NCBI RefSeq assembly: GCF_018343535.1
Contig: NZ_JAGYPF010000004.1
Coordinates: forward strand, 207,666 to 271,665
Length of the DNA stretch: 64,000 nucleotides
Direction of reading: 5' to 3'
Source: Neobacillus rhizophilus
GTDB taxonomy: Bacteria > Bacillota > Bacilli > Bacillales > Cytobacillaceae
Under the pieces are notes generated by a model. That model made no database searches, was not told where the DNA came from, and saw only the letters and a list, made by a program, of their open reading frames with translations. Positions 1 through 8,347 of the stretch are shown one piece after another. The translations under genes and the position numbers were made by a program. How positions within the stretch are numbered: the first letter of the stretch is position 1; every line of letters begins with the position of its first letter.

Positions 1-231
1 TTCCACTTTCGGTGGTACTTGATTATGGACGATTCGGTCTATGACCCCGTCATCCTCCAGTTCACGTAATTGCTGCGTTAACATTTTTTGTGTAATATTT
101 GGCATCAGGCGTTTTAATTCGCTTGTACGTTTTTTGCCGTGTGTAAGATGGCAAAGGATGACACACTTCCATTTTCCTCCAATAACTTCCAATGTGGCTT
201 CAACGGCAATATTATACTTCTTATTATTCAT
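1..231 (-). CDS. ytcD: HxlR-family transcriptional regulator (YtcD-like), C-terminus outside window
   Basis: Reads from an ATG at 231 leftwards and is still open at base 1, so the C-terminus is missing. The translation begins MNNKKYNIAVEATLEVIGGK and continues with the HxlR winged-helix signature (GGKWK, then a Cys-containing helix, then RTSELKRLMPNITQKMLTQQL and a REL-DGVI wing). A GGAGG ribosome site lies 7 bases before the ATG. It is divergent from an MFS and an aldo-keto reductase gene, the same arrangement as ytcD-ytbD-ytbE in B. subtilis, which is why the symbol is offered. Two palindromes in the shared intergenic region are likely operators. HxlR proteins often sense electrophiles through Cys residues; two Cys are visible in the recognition region, but the signal is unknown. 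Confidence 0.88.
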   Translation of the reverse strand, partial: MNNKKYNIAVEATLEVIGGKWKCVILCHLTHGKKRTSELKRLMPNITQKMLTQQLRELEDDGVIDRIVHNQVPPKVE

Positions 232-250
232 GGTGTACCTCCAATTTCAT

Positions 251-294
251 AGGTACTAAAAAGTACCTATCGCACTCTTTGGTGCCTATGGCAC
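251..294. promoter_or_regulatory. Paired palindromes, probable HxlR operators
   Basis: Perfect palindrome AGGTAC-TAAAAA-GTACCT at 251-268 and a second perfect palindrome GTGCC-TAT-GGCAC at 282-294. They lie immediately upstream of the HxlR gene and in the divergent region before the MFS gene. HxlR proteins bind as dimers to such sites, so autoregulation and control of the divergent operon are inferred. Confidence 0.55.
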
Positions 295-430
295 TTTAAA
301 GTACGTTCTTTTCTATTAGACTGATATGTTCCATAATAACATGTGCCGGTCAAACTTCAACATATTCAATATGTATCTGCTAGCAGATTAAATAATACAA
401 CCATACTGTGTTCAGGAGGGGAACCATATT

Positions 431-1654
431 ATGTCCTTTGATAAAAAAAAGAGTACATTAGCGCTCTTGGCATTGGCAGTGAGCGCATTTGCAATTGGAA
501 CAACAGAATTTATCAGTGTAGGTTTATTGCCGCTGATTGCGAAAGATTTACAAATCTCGGTTACAACAGCTGGATTAACAGTTTCTTTATATGCATTAGG
601 GGTAACATTTGGGGCGCCGATCCTAACGTCTTTTACATCTAGTATGTCACGAAAGTCTTTATTACTTTGGATCATGATTGTTTTTATTATAGGCAACAGC
701 ATTGCAGCCGGTGCTGAAAGTATAGGTGTTTTATTAGTTGCCCGTGTTCTTTCCGCATTTTCACATGGGGTGTTCATGTCGATTGGATCTACTATTGCCG
801 CCGATTTAGTACCTGAAAACCGCAGGGCAAGCGCTATTGCCATTATGTTTACAGGGCTCACAGTCGCTACCATTACAGGTGTTCCTTTCGGTACGTTCAT
901 CGGCCAAGAATTTGGGTGGAGAACCTCATTTATGGTAATAGTGGCAGTTGGAATCATTGCTTTTATTGCTACTAGCATCCTTGTTCCATCTCAGTTACGT
1001 AAAGGCGTTCGTACAGCATTTCGCGATCAGTTCAAATTATTGTCAAATGGCCGATTAGTACTTTTATTTGCGATTACAGCATTAGGATATGGTGGGACGT
1101 TCGTTGTCTTTACGTATTTATCTCCACTGCTTCAAGAAATAACAGGCTTTAAAGAAGGAACAGTTGCTGTGATTTTGCTTGTATACGGTGTTGCAATTGC
1201 AATCGGAAATGTTATTGGCGGGAAGGCAGCAAACCGAAAGCCGATTGCCGCATTATTTTATATGTTTATCCTACAAGCCATCGTTCTATTTATCTTAACG
1301 TTCACTGCACCATATAAGACTGCTGCCCTCATAACCATCATCCTGATGGGCTTATTAGCTTTTATGAATGTGCCTGGACTTCAGGTCTATGTCGTAATGT
1401 TGGCTGAACGTTTTGTACCGAGTGCAGTAGATGTTGCTTCTGCCATTAACATTGCCGCATTTAACGCAGGAATCGCAATTGGTTCATACTTAGGTGGGGT
1501 AATAACGGATTCAATCGGGCTCATTCATACGCCTTGGATAGGGGCATTGATGGTAGCAGGAGCAGTGATTTTAACAGGCTGGAGCAGAGCTCTGGAGCGC
1601 AAAGATGAAAAAACAGCTGACACAAATCGAAAACAATTTTTTCAATACAATTAG
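431..1654 (+). CDS. ytbD: MFS (DHA1-type) efflux transporter, YtbD-like
   Basis: 407 residues with about 12 hydrophobic helices. The N-terminus carries the AFAIGTTEFISVGLLPLIA segment typical of the Cmr/YtbD/AraJ group of DHA1 drug/H+ antiporters. The start ATG is preceded by AGGAGGGG. It is followed after 13 bases by an aldo-keto reductase, so the two are co-transcribed. The divergent HxlR gene is the likely regulator. Substrate unknown; export of a toxic carbonyl or quinone-like compound would fit the neighbour, but this is inference. Length is normal for the family. Confidence 0.88.
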   Translation: MSFDKKKSTLALLALAVSAFAIGTTEFISVGLLPLIAKDLQISVTTAGLTVSLYALGVTFGAPILTSFTSSMSRKSLLLWIMIVFIIGNSIAAGAESIGVLLVARVLSAFSHGVFMSIGSTIAADLVPENRRASAIAIMFTGLTVATITGVPFGTFIGQEFGWRTSFMVIVAVGIIAFIATSILVPSQLRKGVRTAFRDQFKLLSNGRLVLLFAITALGYGGTFVVFTYLSPLLQEITGFKEGTVAVILLVYGVAIAIGNVIGGKAANRKPIAALFYMFILQAIVLFILTFTAPYKTAALITIILMGLLAFMNVPGLQVYVVMLAERFVPSAVDVASAINIAAFNAGIAIGSYLGGVITDSIGLIHTPWIGALMVAGAVILTGWSRALERKDEKTADTNRKQFFQYN

Positions 1655-1667
1655 GAGGTAATTTCTT

Positions 1668-2513
1668 ATGACAGCAAAAAATTTAAAAGCTACAACAACT
1701 TTAAAGAACGGCGTACAAATGCCTTGGTTTGGCATCGGAGTGTTTAAAGTAGAAGAAGGTCCGGAACTGGTTGAGGCAGTAAAAACAGCGATTAAGCATG
1801 GGTATCGCAGCATTGATACAGCAGCTATTTACGGAAATGAAGAAGGAGTCGGACAAGGTATCAGGGAAGGTTTGAAAGAGGCAGGCATTGCCAGAGAAGA
1901 CTTATTTGTAACCTCGAAGGTTTGGAATGCTGATTTAGGGTATGACTCAACAATCGCAGCCTACGAAAAAAGCTTAAATAAACTCGGTTTAGAATACCTG
2001 GATTTATTCCTCATTCACTGGCCTGTAGAAGGTAAATATAGAGAGTCTTGGAAAGCTTTAGAGACTCTTTATAAAGAAGGCAGAGTCAGAGCAATCGGAG
2101 TAAGTAATTTTCACGTTCATCATCTAGAGGAATTAATGAAAGGCGCGGAAATCATCCCCATGGTGAACCAAGTGGAGTACCATCCGCGTTTGACTCAAAA
2201 AGAGCTTCAAGCGTTTTGCGTGGAACAAGGCATTCAGCTGGAGGCTTGGTCTCCGCTCATGCAAGGCCAATTACTGGATAACTATGTGCTGAAAGAAATC
2301 GCTGATAAGTATAAAAAATCAGTTGCACAAGTGATTTTACGCTGGGATTTACAGAATGGCGTTGTGACGATTCCAAAATCAACAAAAGAACATCGCATTG
2401 TTGAAAACGCGTCAGTATTCGATTTTATGTTAACAGAAGAAGACATGAAACGAATTGATGGCTTGAACCAGAATCACCGTGTCGGTCCAGACCCAGACAA
2501 TTTTGATTTTTAA
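1668..2513 (+). CDS. ytbE: Aldo/keto reductase, YtbE-like
   Basis: 281 residues, single AKR (beta/alpha)8 domain. The catalytic tetrad is visible: Asp50 and Tyr55 in IDTAAIYGNE, Lys84 in TSKVW and His117 in LIHWP. The NADPH-binding IPKSTKEHRI motif is near the C-terminus, and the protein ends GPDPDNFDF as the B. subtilis YtbE family does. Expected to reduce aldehydes or ketones with NADPH in the cytosol. The ribosome site AGGAGGT precedes the ATG, and the gene is second in the MFS operon. Together with the HxlR regulator this looks like a carbonyl-stress detoxification unit. Confidence 0.92.
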   Translation: MTAKNLKATTTLKNGVQMPWFGIGVFKVEEGPELVEAVKTAIKHGYRSIDTAAIYGNEEGVGQGIREGLKEAGIAREDLFVTSKVWNADLGYDSTIAAYEKSLNKLGLEYLDLFLIHWPVEGKYRESWKALETLYKEGRVRAIGVSNFHVHHLEELMKGAEIIPMVNQVEYHPRLTQKELQAFCVEQGIQLEAWSPLMQGQLLDNYVLKEIADKYKKSVAQVILRWDLQNGVVTIPKSTKEHRIVENASVFDFMLTEEDMKRIDGLNQNHRVGPDPDNFDF

Positions 2514-2651
2514 ATATACCGATTTGGGACTCATCATGAAGATGGGTCCTTGTTTAGTTTACAAATAATAAAATATCTTATTTTCCTTATTTTTAATATG
2601 GTAATATTAATAGTGATTTAATGATTTTGGAAATAAGAGGTAATAGAGATA

Positions 2652-3524
2652 ATGGATGAACAGGACTGGATAATCTTAAAGGTTCTATACGAAAAAAAGA
2701 ATATCACGAAAACGGCTGAGAGTTTATATATATCCCAACCATCATTAACGAAAAAAATTCAACAAATAGAAAAAGAATATCAAGTCGAAATTGTCAAACG
2801 GGGAACGAAAGGTGTTCACTTTACACCCCAAGGAGAATATTTAGCTCAATGTGCGGATGAAATGCTGGGTCGTCTCCAACAGATTAAAGATACAGTAATA
2901 GATATGGGAGAAGAGGTTAGCGGAACCTTACGGTTAGGGGTTTCTAATTACATAACCAGGCACAAGCTGCCACACCTTTTAAAGCTTTTTCGTGAACAGT
3001 TCCCAAAAGTAAATTATAAAGTTACCACGGGATGGAGCAGGGATGTGTTTAATCTTGTATATAATCGAGATGTTCATATTGGAATGGTCCGTGGGGACTA
3101 TCAATGGCCAGATTCAAAAATACTACTCTTTGAAGAAAATCTCTGTGTGACTTCATTAGAAAAAATTGAACTTCGTGACTTGCCTCAACTGCCGAGAATT
3201 GAATATGAAACAGATGCCTTATTAAAGACTATGATTGATAATTGGTGGAGTGGAGAATTTTCACAGCCGCCTTTTATAGGCATGGAAGTGGATAAAGCCG
3301 ATACATGCAAAGAAATGGTATTAAACGGATTGGGATACGGAATCCTTCCTAGTGTTCTTATTCAGGAGCATCAACACCTTAACCGGATCATTCTAAAAAA
3401 TAAAAAAGGGGATCCTATTGTAAGAAAAACATGGATGTTCTATCATGAAAAATCTCTTGAGACCAAAGTAATTAAAGAGTTTGTAGAGTTTGTGAAAAAA
3501 TTGGATTTTAAATCTTCTATTTAA
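2652..3524 (+). CDS. LysR-family transcriptional regulator
   Basis: 290 residues. Residues about 1-60 form the LysR winged HTH (ITKTAESLYISQPSLTKKIQ recognition region), followed by a linker helix and a periplasmic-binding-fold effector domain from about residue 90. It stands alone: no divergent target gene is adjacent, since the gene before it is on the same strand. An AGAGGT ribosome site is 10 bases upstream of the ATG. A strong hairpin follows the stop. Target and effector cannot be named from the sequence. Confidence 0.85.
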   Translation: MDEQDWIILKVLYEKKNITKTAESLYISQPSLTKKIQQIEKEYQVEIVKRGTKGVHFTPQGEYLAQCADEMLGRLQQIKDTVIDMGEEVSGTLRLGVSNYITRHKLPHLLKLFREQFPKVNYKVTTGWSRDVFNLVYNRDVHIGMVRGDYQWPDSKILLFEENLCVTSLEKIELRDLPQLPRIEYETDALLKTMIDNWWSGEFSQPPFIGMEVDKADTCKEMVLNGLGYGILPSVLIQEHQHLNRIILKNKKGDPIVRKTWMFYHEKSLETKVIKEFVEFVKKLDFKSSI

Positions 3525-3527
3525 AAA

Positions 3528-3556
3528 AGCGTGGGCAAATGCTCACGCTATTTTTA
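3528..3556 (+). terminator. Rho-independent terminator after LysR gene
   Basis: Stem AGCGTG (3528-3533) pairs with CACGCT (3544-3549) and is followed by ATTTTT. Confidence 0.75.
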
Positions 3557-3581
3557 ACGTAAAATTCCGCATGAAATATGT

Positions 3582-4200
3582 GGTAGGAAAGTAAAATGGT
3601 GATTTTGGAAAGTATTTCGTGAAAAAGTGGAAGTAAAATGATCAAAGTGGAAAGTATCAGTTCGGATTTAGAAGTAACCACCCCAAATCGGAAAGTATAT
3701 CCAAATAAATGGAAATTCCTCAAAAAAGGTCATTGAAAATTACCTGAGCCAGGCTGTGCGCCTGGCTTTTTTGTGTGAAATACCACGTAAAATATGGGTA
3801 GGAAAGTAAAATGGTGTTTTTGGAAAGTATTTCGTGAAAAAGTGGAAGTAAAATGATAAAAGTGGAAAGTATCGGCTCAAATTTGGAAAGTAACCACACC
3901 AAATCGGAAAGTATATCCAAATAAATGGAAAATTTTCAAAAAGGTCATTGAAAATTACCTGAGCCAGGCTGGGCGCCTGGCTTTTTTGTGTGAAATACCA
4001 CGTAAAATATGGGTAGGAAAGTAAAATGGTGATTTTGGCAAGTATTTCGTGAAAAAGTGGAAGTAAAATGATCAAAGTGGAAAGTATCGGATCAAATCTG
4101 GAAAGTAACCATAACAAATCGGAAAGTATATCCAATTAAATGGAAATTCCGCGAAAAAAGGTCATTGAAACTGTGCCAGGCTGTTCGTCTGGCTTTTTTC
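3582..4200. repeat. Three tandem 215-bp units built of 21-nt spaced GGAAAGTA words
   Basis: The segment beginning GGTAGGAAAGTAAAATGG recurs at 3582, 3797 and 4012, exactly 215 bp apart. Each unit contains about seven GGAAAGTA-like words whose starts are 20-22 bases apart (first unit: 3586, 3607, 3629, 3649, about 3670, 3690, 3711). Each unit ends in a GCCAGGC/GCCTGGC hairpin followed by TTTTTT (hairpins at 3748-3766, 3963-3981 and 4175-4193). The third unit is shorter near its end. No ribosome site precedes any reading frame here, so the array is taken as non-coding. Function unknown. Confidence 0.9.
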
Positions 4201-4317
4201 ATTGGTGCCAAACAGGAATCGGTGTCATTCCTTTTTTGAATGAAGGTCGATAATTTATTTGTATTTCAACTATTTGGATATTGTTTTTAAAATGAAATGG
4301 ATAAGGGGTGAGAGTAA

Positions 4318-4626
4318 TTGGAGAACAATTCAAAGAAACTTATTACATTTATAACGGAGCAAGAAGGGAAAGATATCGAGGCAATCTTGACGGATGAGAT
4401 CGTGGGGACAGTTGGATTTAGTTTTATGAGTTACATTACAAGCTCAAAAATTCATATTCAATCCGGAAGAATAACGGCGAGTGAACCAATTACAGGAAAA
4501 TATTTTTGCTTACCGGTCAACGGCATCAAGCAGATTTATGATGAAAGCAATGGACCGTACGATCTAGCATTAACAATTGAATATAACAATGGTTATTCCA
4601 TTTTTATACAAATATTTGAATCTTAA
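4318..4626 (+). CDS. Hypothetical protein, 102 aa
   Basis: Starts at TTG with a strong AAGGGGTGAG ribosome site 5-10 bases upstream; no ATG occurs early in the frame. The 102-residue product is soluble, with alternating hydrophobic residues suggesting a small beta-rich fold. It has no signal peptide or membrane segment. It precedes the AEC transporter by 45 bases and may be co-transcribed. I do not recognise the family. Confidence 0.65.
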   Translation: MENNSKKLITFITEQEGKDIEAILTDEIVGTVGFSFMSYITSSKIHIQSGRITASEPITGKYFCLPVNGIKQIYDESNGPYDLALTIEYNNGYSIFIQIFES

Positions 4627-4671
4627 TAGTTAATTTACAGATATCATTCTTTAAATGGAGAGGATTATTTT

Positions 4672-5598
4672 ATGAGCATTTTATTTCACATCACTTTGTA
4701 TGTTATTTTACCCATATTTGCCCTTATTGGAGCTGGGGCTTTTCTTCATAGAAAATTTAAATTCGATATGCATACCTTATCGAAATTAAATACGTATTTC
4801 CTCATGCCTGCTGTGAGTTTTAGCAATGTCTATCAGAGTAAAATTAGAGGGGATACACTCCTGCAAATTCTTAGTTTCCTAGTCTTACAAAGTCTTTGTT
4901 TAATGGTTTTCAGCACAGGCATATCAAAAATGGCGAAATTTGAGAGCAGCCTTTCATCCACTTTTAAAAACAGTGTGGTACTAGTGAATTCGGGTAATTA
5001 TGGATTACCAGTTAGCCAGGTTGTTTTTCAGCAAAATCCTCTTGGTCTATCGATCCAAGTTGTGGTGATGATATTTCAAAACCTCTTAACTTATACATAT
5101 GGATTATTTAATTCTGTTTCTGTTGATAAGGCAAAATTCCAGGCGTTCAAAGCATTTTTGAAAAACCCTGTATTCTACGCTTTTTTGTTTGGGGTCTTTC
5201 TCAATGCAGTATCAATAAAAATTCCAGAATTCATCTGGACCCCTATTGAAAATACTTCAAACGCATTTATAGCAATCGCACTTGTTACTCTTGGCGCACA
5301 AAGCGCATTCCTGAAAATAAGCAGCTTTTCGCTGCCTTTAGTTCTAAGCCTGATCGGACGTCTCATTTTTTCACCGTGTATGGCATTGATCATCATCTTA
5401 ACATTGAAGCTGGACGGTATTACAGCACAGTCATTGTTTATTGCGAGCTCTTTTCCAACTTCAAGAAATAGTTCGCTGTTTGCACTGGAATATGGAAACC
5501 ATCCTGAATATGCAGCTCAAGCCGTTTTGTTGTCTACCATATTCAGTATGATGACAGTAACGACAGTTATTTTTTCTGCTCATTTGATGTTTTCATAA
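4672..5598 (+). CDS. AEC-family (auxin efflux carrier-like) transporter
   Basis: 308 residues, about 10 membrane helices. The N-terminal half has the AEC-type pattern (FALIGAGAFLHRK, then KLNTYFLMPAVSFSNVY), and the middle has the NSGNYGLPVS motif with the conserved Asn-Gly region. The C-terminal half repeats the fold. Family members move organic acids or amino-acid-like anions; the substrate here cannot be told. The ribosome site GGAGAGG is upstream. A terminator hairpin follows at 5640. Confidence 0.85.
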   Translation: MSILFHITLYVILPIFALIGAGAFLHRKFKFDMHTLSKLNTYFLMPAVSFSNVYQSKIRGDTLLQILSFLVLQSLCLMVFSTGISKMAKFESSLSSTFKNSVVLVNSGNYGLPVSQVVFQQNPLGLSIQVVVMIFQNLLTYTYGLFNSVSVDKAKFQAFKAFLKNPVFYAFLFGVFLNAVSIKIPEFIWTPIENTSNAFIAIALVTLGAQSAFLKISSFSLPLVLSLIGRLIFSPCMALIIILTLKLDGITAQSLFIASSFPTSRNSSLFALEYGNHPEYAAQAVLLSTIFSMMTVTTVIFSAHLMFS

Positions 5599-5639
5599 GG
5601 AGTCTTAGTTAACACATAATTTTTAGTTTGATAAAAAAT

Positions 5640-5674
5640 GCCGAAACTCTAAGGGTTCGGCCATAATTTTTTCA
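5640..5674. terminator. Hairpin terminator between convergent genes
   Basis: GCCGAA (5640-5645) pairs with TTCGGC (5656-5661). A TTTTTT run follows on the plus side and an A-rich tract precedes it, so it can serve both strands: the AEC gene on plus and the response regulator on minus. Confidence 0.7.
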
Positions 5675-5769
5675 CTGATTTATAACACTAAATTCATAAT
5701 AAACTGTTCACCAAGAGGACCTGCATTCAGCATAATTTTTCACTCACTTTATCGTAACCTAAAATACTC

Positions 5770-6420
5770 TTAAATTAACCCTTCTTGTTGTGCCTTTACC
5801 GCTGCTTGAAACCGGTCCTTCACGTCTAGTTTATGGTAGATACTGGAAATATAGTTTTTAACCGTTCCTTCAGATAAAAACAGTCTTTCCGCAATTAGTT
5901 TATTGCTTAGTCCTTGGGCAATGCATTTTAGTACTTCTTCTTCACGTTCAGTCAGGTCGTATTGATTCTTGTTTCCTTGCAGGGACTGAGTTTCAGGGCT
6001 ATTGATTTGCTGAACAAGCAATTTGGCTAGATCCTGTGGGAGGAGGGTGCCGCCTTTATGGATAAGTTTAATACCTGCAAGCAAATCTTTAGGGTGAATA
6101 GCCTTCAACAAATAACCTTCTGCCCCTAGCGTCAAAGAGTCAATCACATGATTTACTTCTTGGAAGGTTGTTAAAATAATGATCTTTATATCAGGCCAGC
6201 GCTGTTTGATGATTTTCGTCGCAGAAATCCCGTCCATTACCGGCATATTTATATCCATTAAAATCGTGTTGGGTTTATGCTGTTCACATAACTCAATGGC
6301 TTCTGCACCATTTTCTGCCAAACCGACGATTTCAATTTCATCATCCATATCCAGCACGATTGACAAGCTCTCACGAATAAGTTCTTGATCATCCGCTATT
6401 AATAATCTTATAACACTCAC
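5770..6420 (-). CDS. NarL/LuxR-type response regulator
   Basis: 216 residues: a receiver domain (about 1-120) with acidic Asp10/Asp11, phospho-acceptor Asp56 in LMDINMP, Thr in ILTTF and Lys109 in YLLKA, then a LuxR-type HTH (about 148-212, LTEREEEVLKCIAQGLSNKLIAERL). The start is GTG directly after the TAA of the upstream kinase gene, with AAGGAG inside the kinase end as its ribosome site, so the two are translationally coupled. The kinase next door is the expected partner. Targets may include the divergent DUF1700-like/DUF4097 operon at 7832-9310, by position only. Confidence 0.92.
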   Translation of the reverse strand: MSVIRLLIADDQELIRESLSIVLDMDDEIEIVGLAENGAEAIELCEQHKPNTILMDINMPVMDGISATKIIKQRWPDIKIIILTTFQEVNHVIDSLTLGAEGYLLKAIHPKDLLAGIKLIHKGGTLLPQDLAKLLVQQINSPETQSLQGNKNQYDLTEREEEVLKCIAQGLSNKLIAERLFLSEGTVKNYISSIYHKLDVKDRFQAAVKAQQEGLI

Positions 6421-7614
6421 TTAGGCAACTCCTTTTATCGGTACTGTAATCGTCAGCTTCACTCCACAATGTTCCCCGCTTGAAATTTCGAGATTTCCTT
6501 GTAACTCCCCGATCCGTTCTTTCATAGCTGTTATGCCGAACCCCGGATGCAAGGCATCAATAGGGGTTCCATTATTTTCGATTATTAAAACAATTTCCGA
6601 GTTACTAAAAATGTAATCTATGATAATTTCTGATGCACCACCATGTCTTTTGGCATTTGTAAGCGCCTCTTGCAGGCAACGGATAAACACGAGTTTAATA
6701 TTTTTAGAAATAGAAAATTCTTTCCCTTTCATATGGAACTGGACATCGGTATCTGTATTTTTTTTAAAATTATCAGCGATCTGATGTAATAAAAATGACA
6801 GAGGTTCATCATTTTCAGCTGGGGCAATTTGATGAATGTTTTTTCTAATGTCCTCTAAGCCTTTACGGGAAACGTTTGCTAGCATTTCAATTTTTTGTTT
6901 AGCTTTATCAACATCTGTTTCAAGTAAATAGGAAATGGCATCAAGCCCAACCGTTACGGAGGTAAAGTGATGACCAATCGTATCGTGCAGCTCTTGAGCA
7001 AGCCGATTCCGTTCTTGGAGCAGCGTTACTTTCTCAATTTGCTCCGCATATTGCTGAAGCACCCGATACTGTTCTTGAATTAATTGATATTGTTTATGAT
7101 TTTCCTCAATGATTCGTTTTGTCTTTTGACGTGATTGAATAACGTAGTTAAAACAAGCACCAAAGCCGAAAAAGATAAAGATATCGATGTATTGCAGAAA
7201 ATAATCGACTGTATCCATTGTCCATAGCCTTGGTATCGGCAATCCAAGAAAAAACAAAGGATAGGTCCATTTGGCAGTCTGTTTTGTAGCTAGGAAACCA
7301 ATCATCAATATGGGCATGAGGACCATGGAGGCGCCAAGATCAAGCTGTGAGACAATATTGAAATAGATGGAAGCTCCACCTGCAACGATTAGCTCTGCAA
7401 TTGGATAGAAGACAGGATCCTTGTATCCGGGCCTCCAAAAAATATGAGGCACAATATAGGAAACTGTTAAAATACCTACAAAAAGGAAAAAAGATTTTCC
7501 TCCTAAATCTTCCATATGAAGATAGAAGTAAAGTATGCCGGAAAGATACCAGCATAATCTTAAGAAAAAAATAAACCAATCCACCCAGATCCAATCATGG
7601 TCTGTTTTTTTCAT
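6421..7614 (-). CDS. Sensor histidine kinase (HisKA_3/NarL-partner type)
   Basis: About 397 residues. The N-terminal region has roughly five to six membrane helices. A coiled coil (EENHKQYQLIQEQYRVLQQY) leads to the HisKA_3 box ERNRLAQELHDTIGHHFTS, with the phospho-accepting His in ELHD. A HATPase domain follows with an N-box-like QEALTNAKRHG, and GFGITAMKERI near the C-terminus. ATG at 7614 was chosen because AGGTG lies 4 bases before it; an upstream in-frame TTG is too close to GAGG. The design resembles DesK/LiaS/YxjM kinases, which sense membrane or wall state. Its stop abuts the regulator's GTG. Confidence 0.9.
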   Translation of the reverse strand: MKKTDHDWIWVDWFIFFLRLCWYLSGILYFYLHMEDLGGKSFFLFVGILTVSYIVPHIFWRPGYKDPVFYPIAELIVAGGASIYFNIVSQLDLGASMVLMPILMIGFLATKQTAKWTYPLFFLGLPIPRLWTMDTVDYFLQYIDIFIFFGFGACFNYVIQSRQKTKRIIEENHKQYQLIQEQYRVLQQYAEQIEKVTLLQERNRLAQELHDTIGHHFTSVTVGLDAISYLLETDVDKAKQKIEMLANVSRKGLEDIRKNIHQIAPAENDEPLSFLLHQIADNFKKNTDTDVQFHMKGKEFSISKNIKLVFIRCLQEALTNAKRHGGASEIIIDYIFSNSEIVLIIENNGTPIDALHPGFGITAMKERIGELQGNLEISSGEHCGVKLTITVPIKGVA

Positions 7615-7831
7615 CGCACACCTCAACCTCTGCTGCTTTTTACCTACCTTTTCCTATATTACAAGAAATTGGGTAAATCTAACAGTCTTAAAATAAATAA
7701 ATGTTAAGACATTGAGAGTAAATCAACAGGTAATAAGGAATTGATTAGAATTTGATGACTACCTTCACTCCAGTCATATGACTTTTTCTTTATATAATTT
7801 GGTCATAGGGTTACAGAAGGGGACGAAGGAC

Positions 7832-8344
7832 ATGAAAAACGAAGATATGTTGCATGAACTGCAGGAACGATTAAAAGGGCTGCCAGCAGAGGATCGCCAA
7901 AAGCTAATCGAACTGTATGAGGATTTAATGGTAGTAGCAAAAGAAAATCGGAAAGGTGATACCAATTTATCTGTAACATTCGCAGACGACTACCCGCCGC
8001 CGATAAGTATAGAAAATGATTCTTACCGAAATATAGGTCGAATCATTTTAGCATCCATCAGTTTATTTTTCTTTAATTTTATTTTTGTGTTAGGTCCATT
8101 GATTGCCATTTTTGCGGTTTATCTGTCTTTTTGGATTGTATCTGCTTGCTTTGTGGTCTCACCACTTTTTGTCTTTACCCAGGTGTTTATTGGGGGCTTT
8201 ACGACTTTTGAATTATTTCTATCCATTATTCTTTGTGGAATCGGACTTGCGATTGGGGCAGGGTTGTTCCAAGCAGGAAAAAGATTATTTCTGATATTTA
8301 GTAAGTATGTCAATTGGAATATGAAATTAATAAAAGGAGAATAA
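7832..8344 (+). CDS. DUF1700-like (HAAS-type) membrane protein
   Basis: 170 residues from the ATG at 7832, preceded by AGAAGGGG. The N-terminal helix pair (MLHELQERLKGLPAEDRQKL) matches the DUF1700/HAAS pattern of a leucine- and glutamate-rich motif with a GLP turn. The C-terminal half has three or four membrane helices. Such proteins often precede DUF4097 adhesin-like genes and follow a PadR regulator. Here no PadR gene is present; a two-component system is divergent instead. The frame extends further 5', but that part has no ribosome site. Confidence 0.7.
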   Translation: MKNEDMLHELQERLKGLPAEDRQKLIELYEDLMVVAKENRKGDTNLSVTFADDYPPPISIENDSYRNIGRIILASISLFFFNFIFVLGPLIAIFAVYLSFWIVSACFVVSPLFVFTQVFIGGFTTFELFLSIILCGIGLAIGAGLFQAGKRLFLIFSKYVNWNMKLIKGE

Positions 8345-8347
8345 AAA

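Noticed and set aside
412..978. Long minus-strand frame antisense to the MFS gene
   Set aside because: It is a shadow of the plus-strand MFS coding sequence with no ribosome site and no family-like features. The same holds for other long antisense frames over the SDR, ALDH and acyl-CoA genes.
3740..4135. A 131-codon minus-strand frame with seven-residue YFP-type repeats across the 215-bp array
   Set aside because: A 21-nt pitch is seven codons, so any frame without a stop in one word stays open and looks like a heptad-repeat protein. It starts at TTG without a ribosome site, and its composition follows directly from the repeat.
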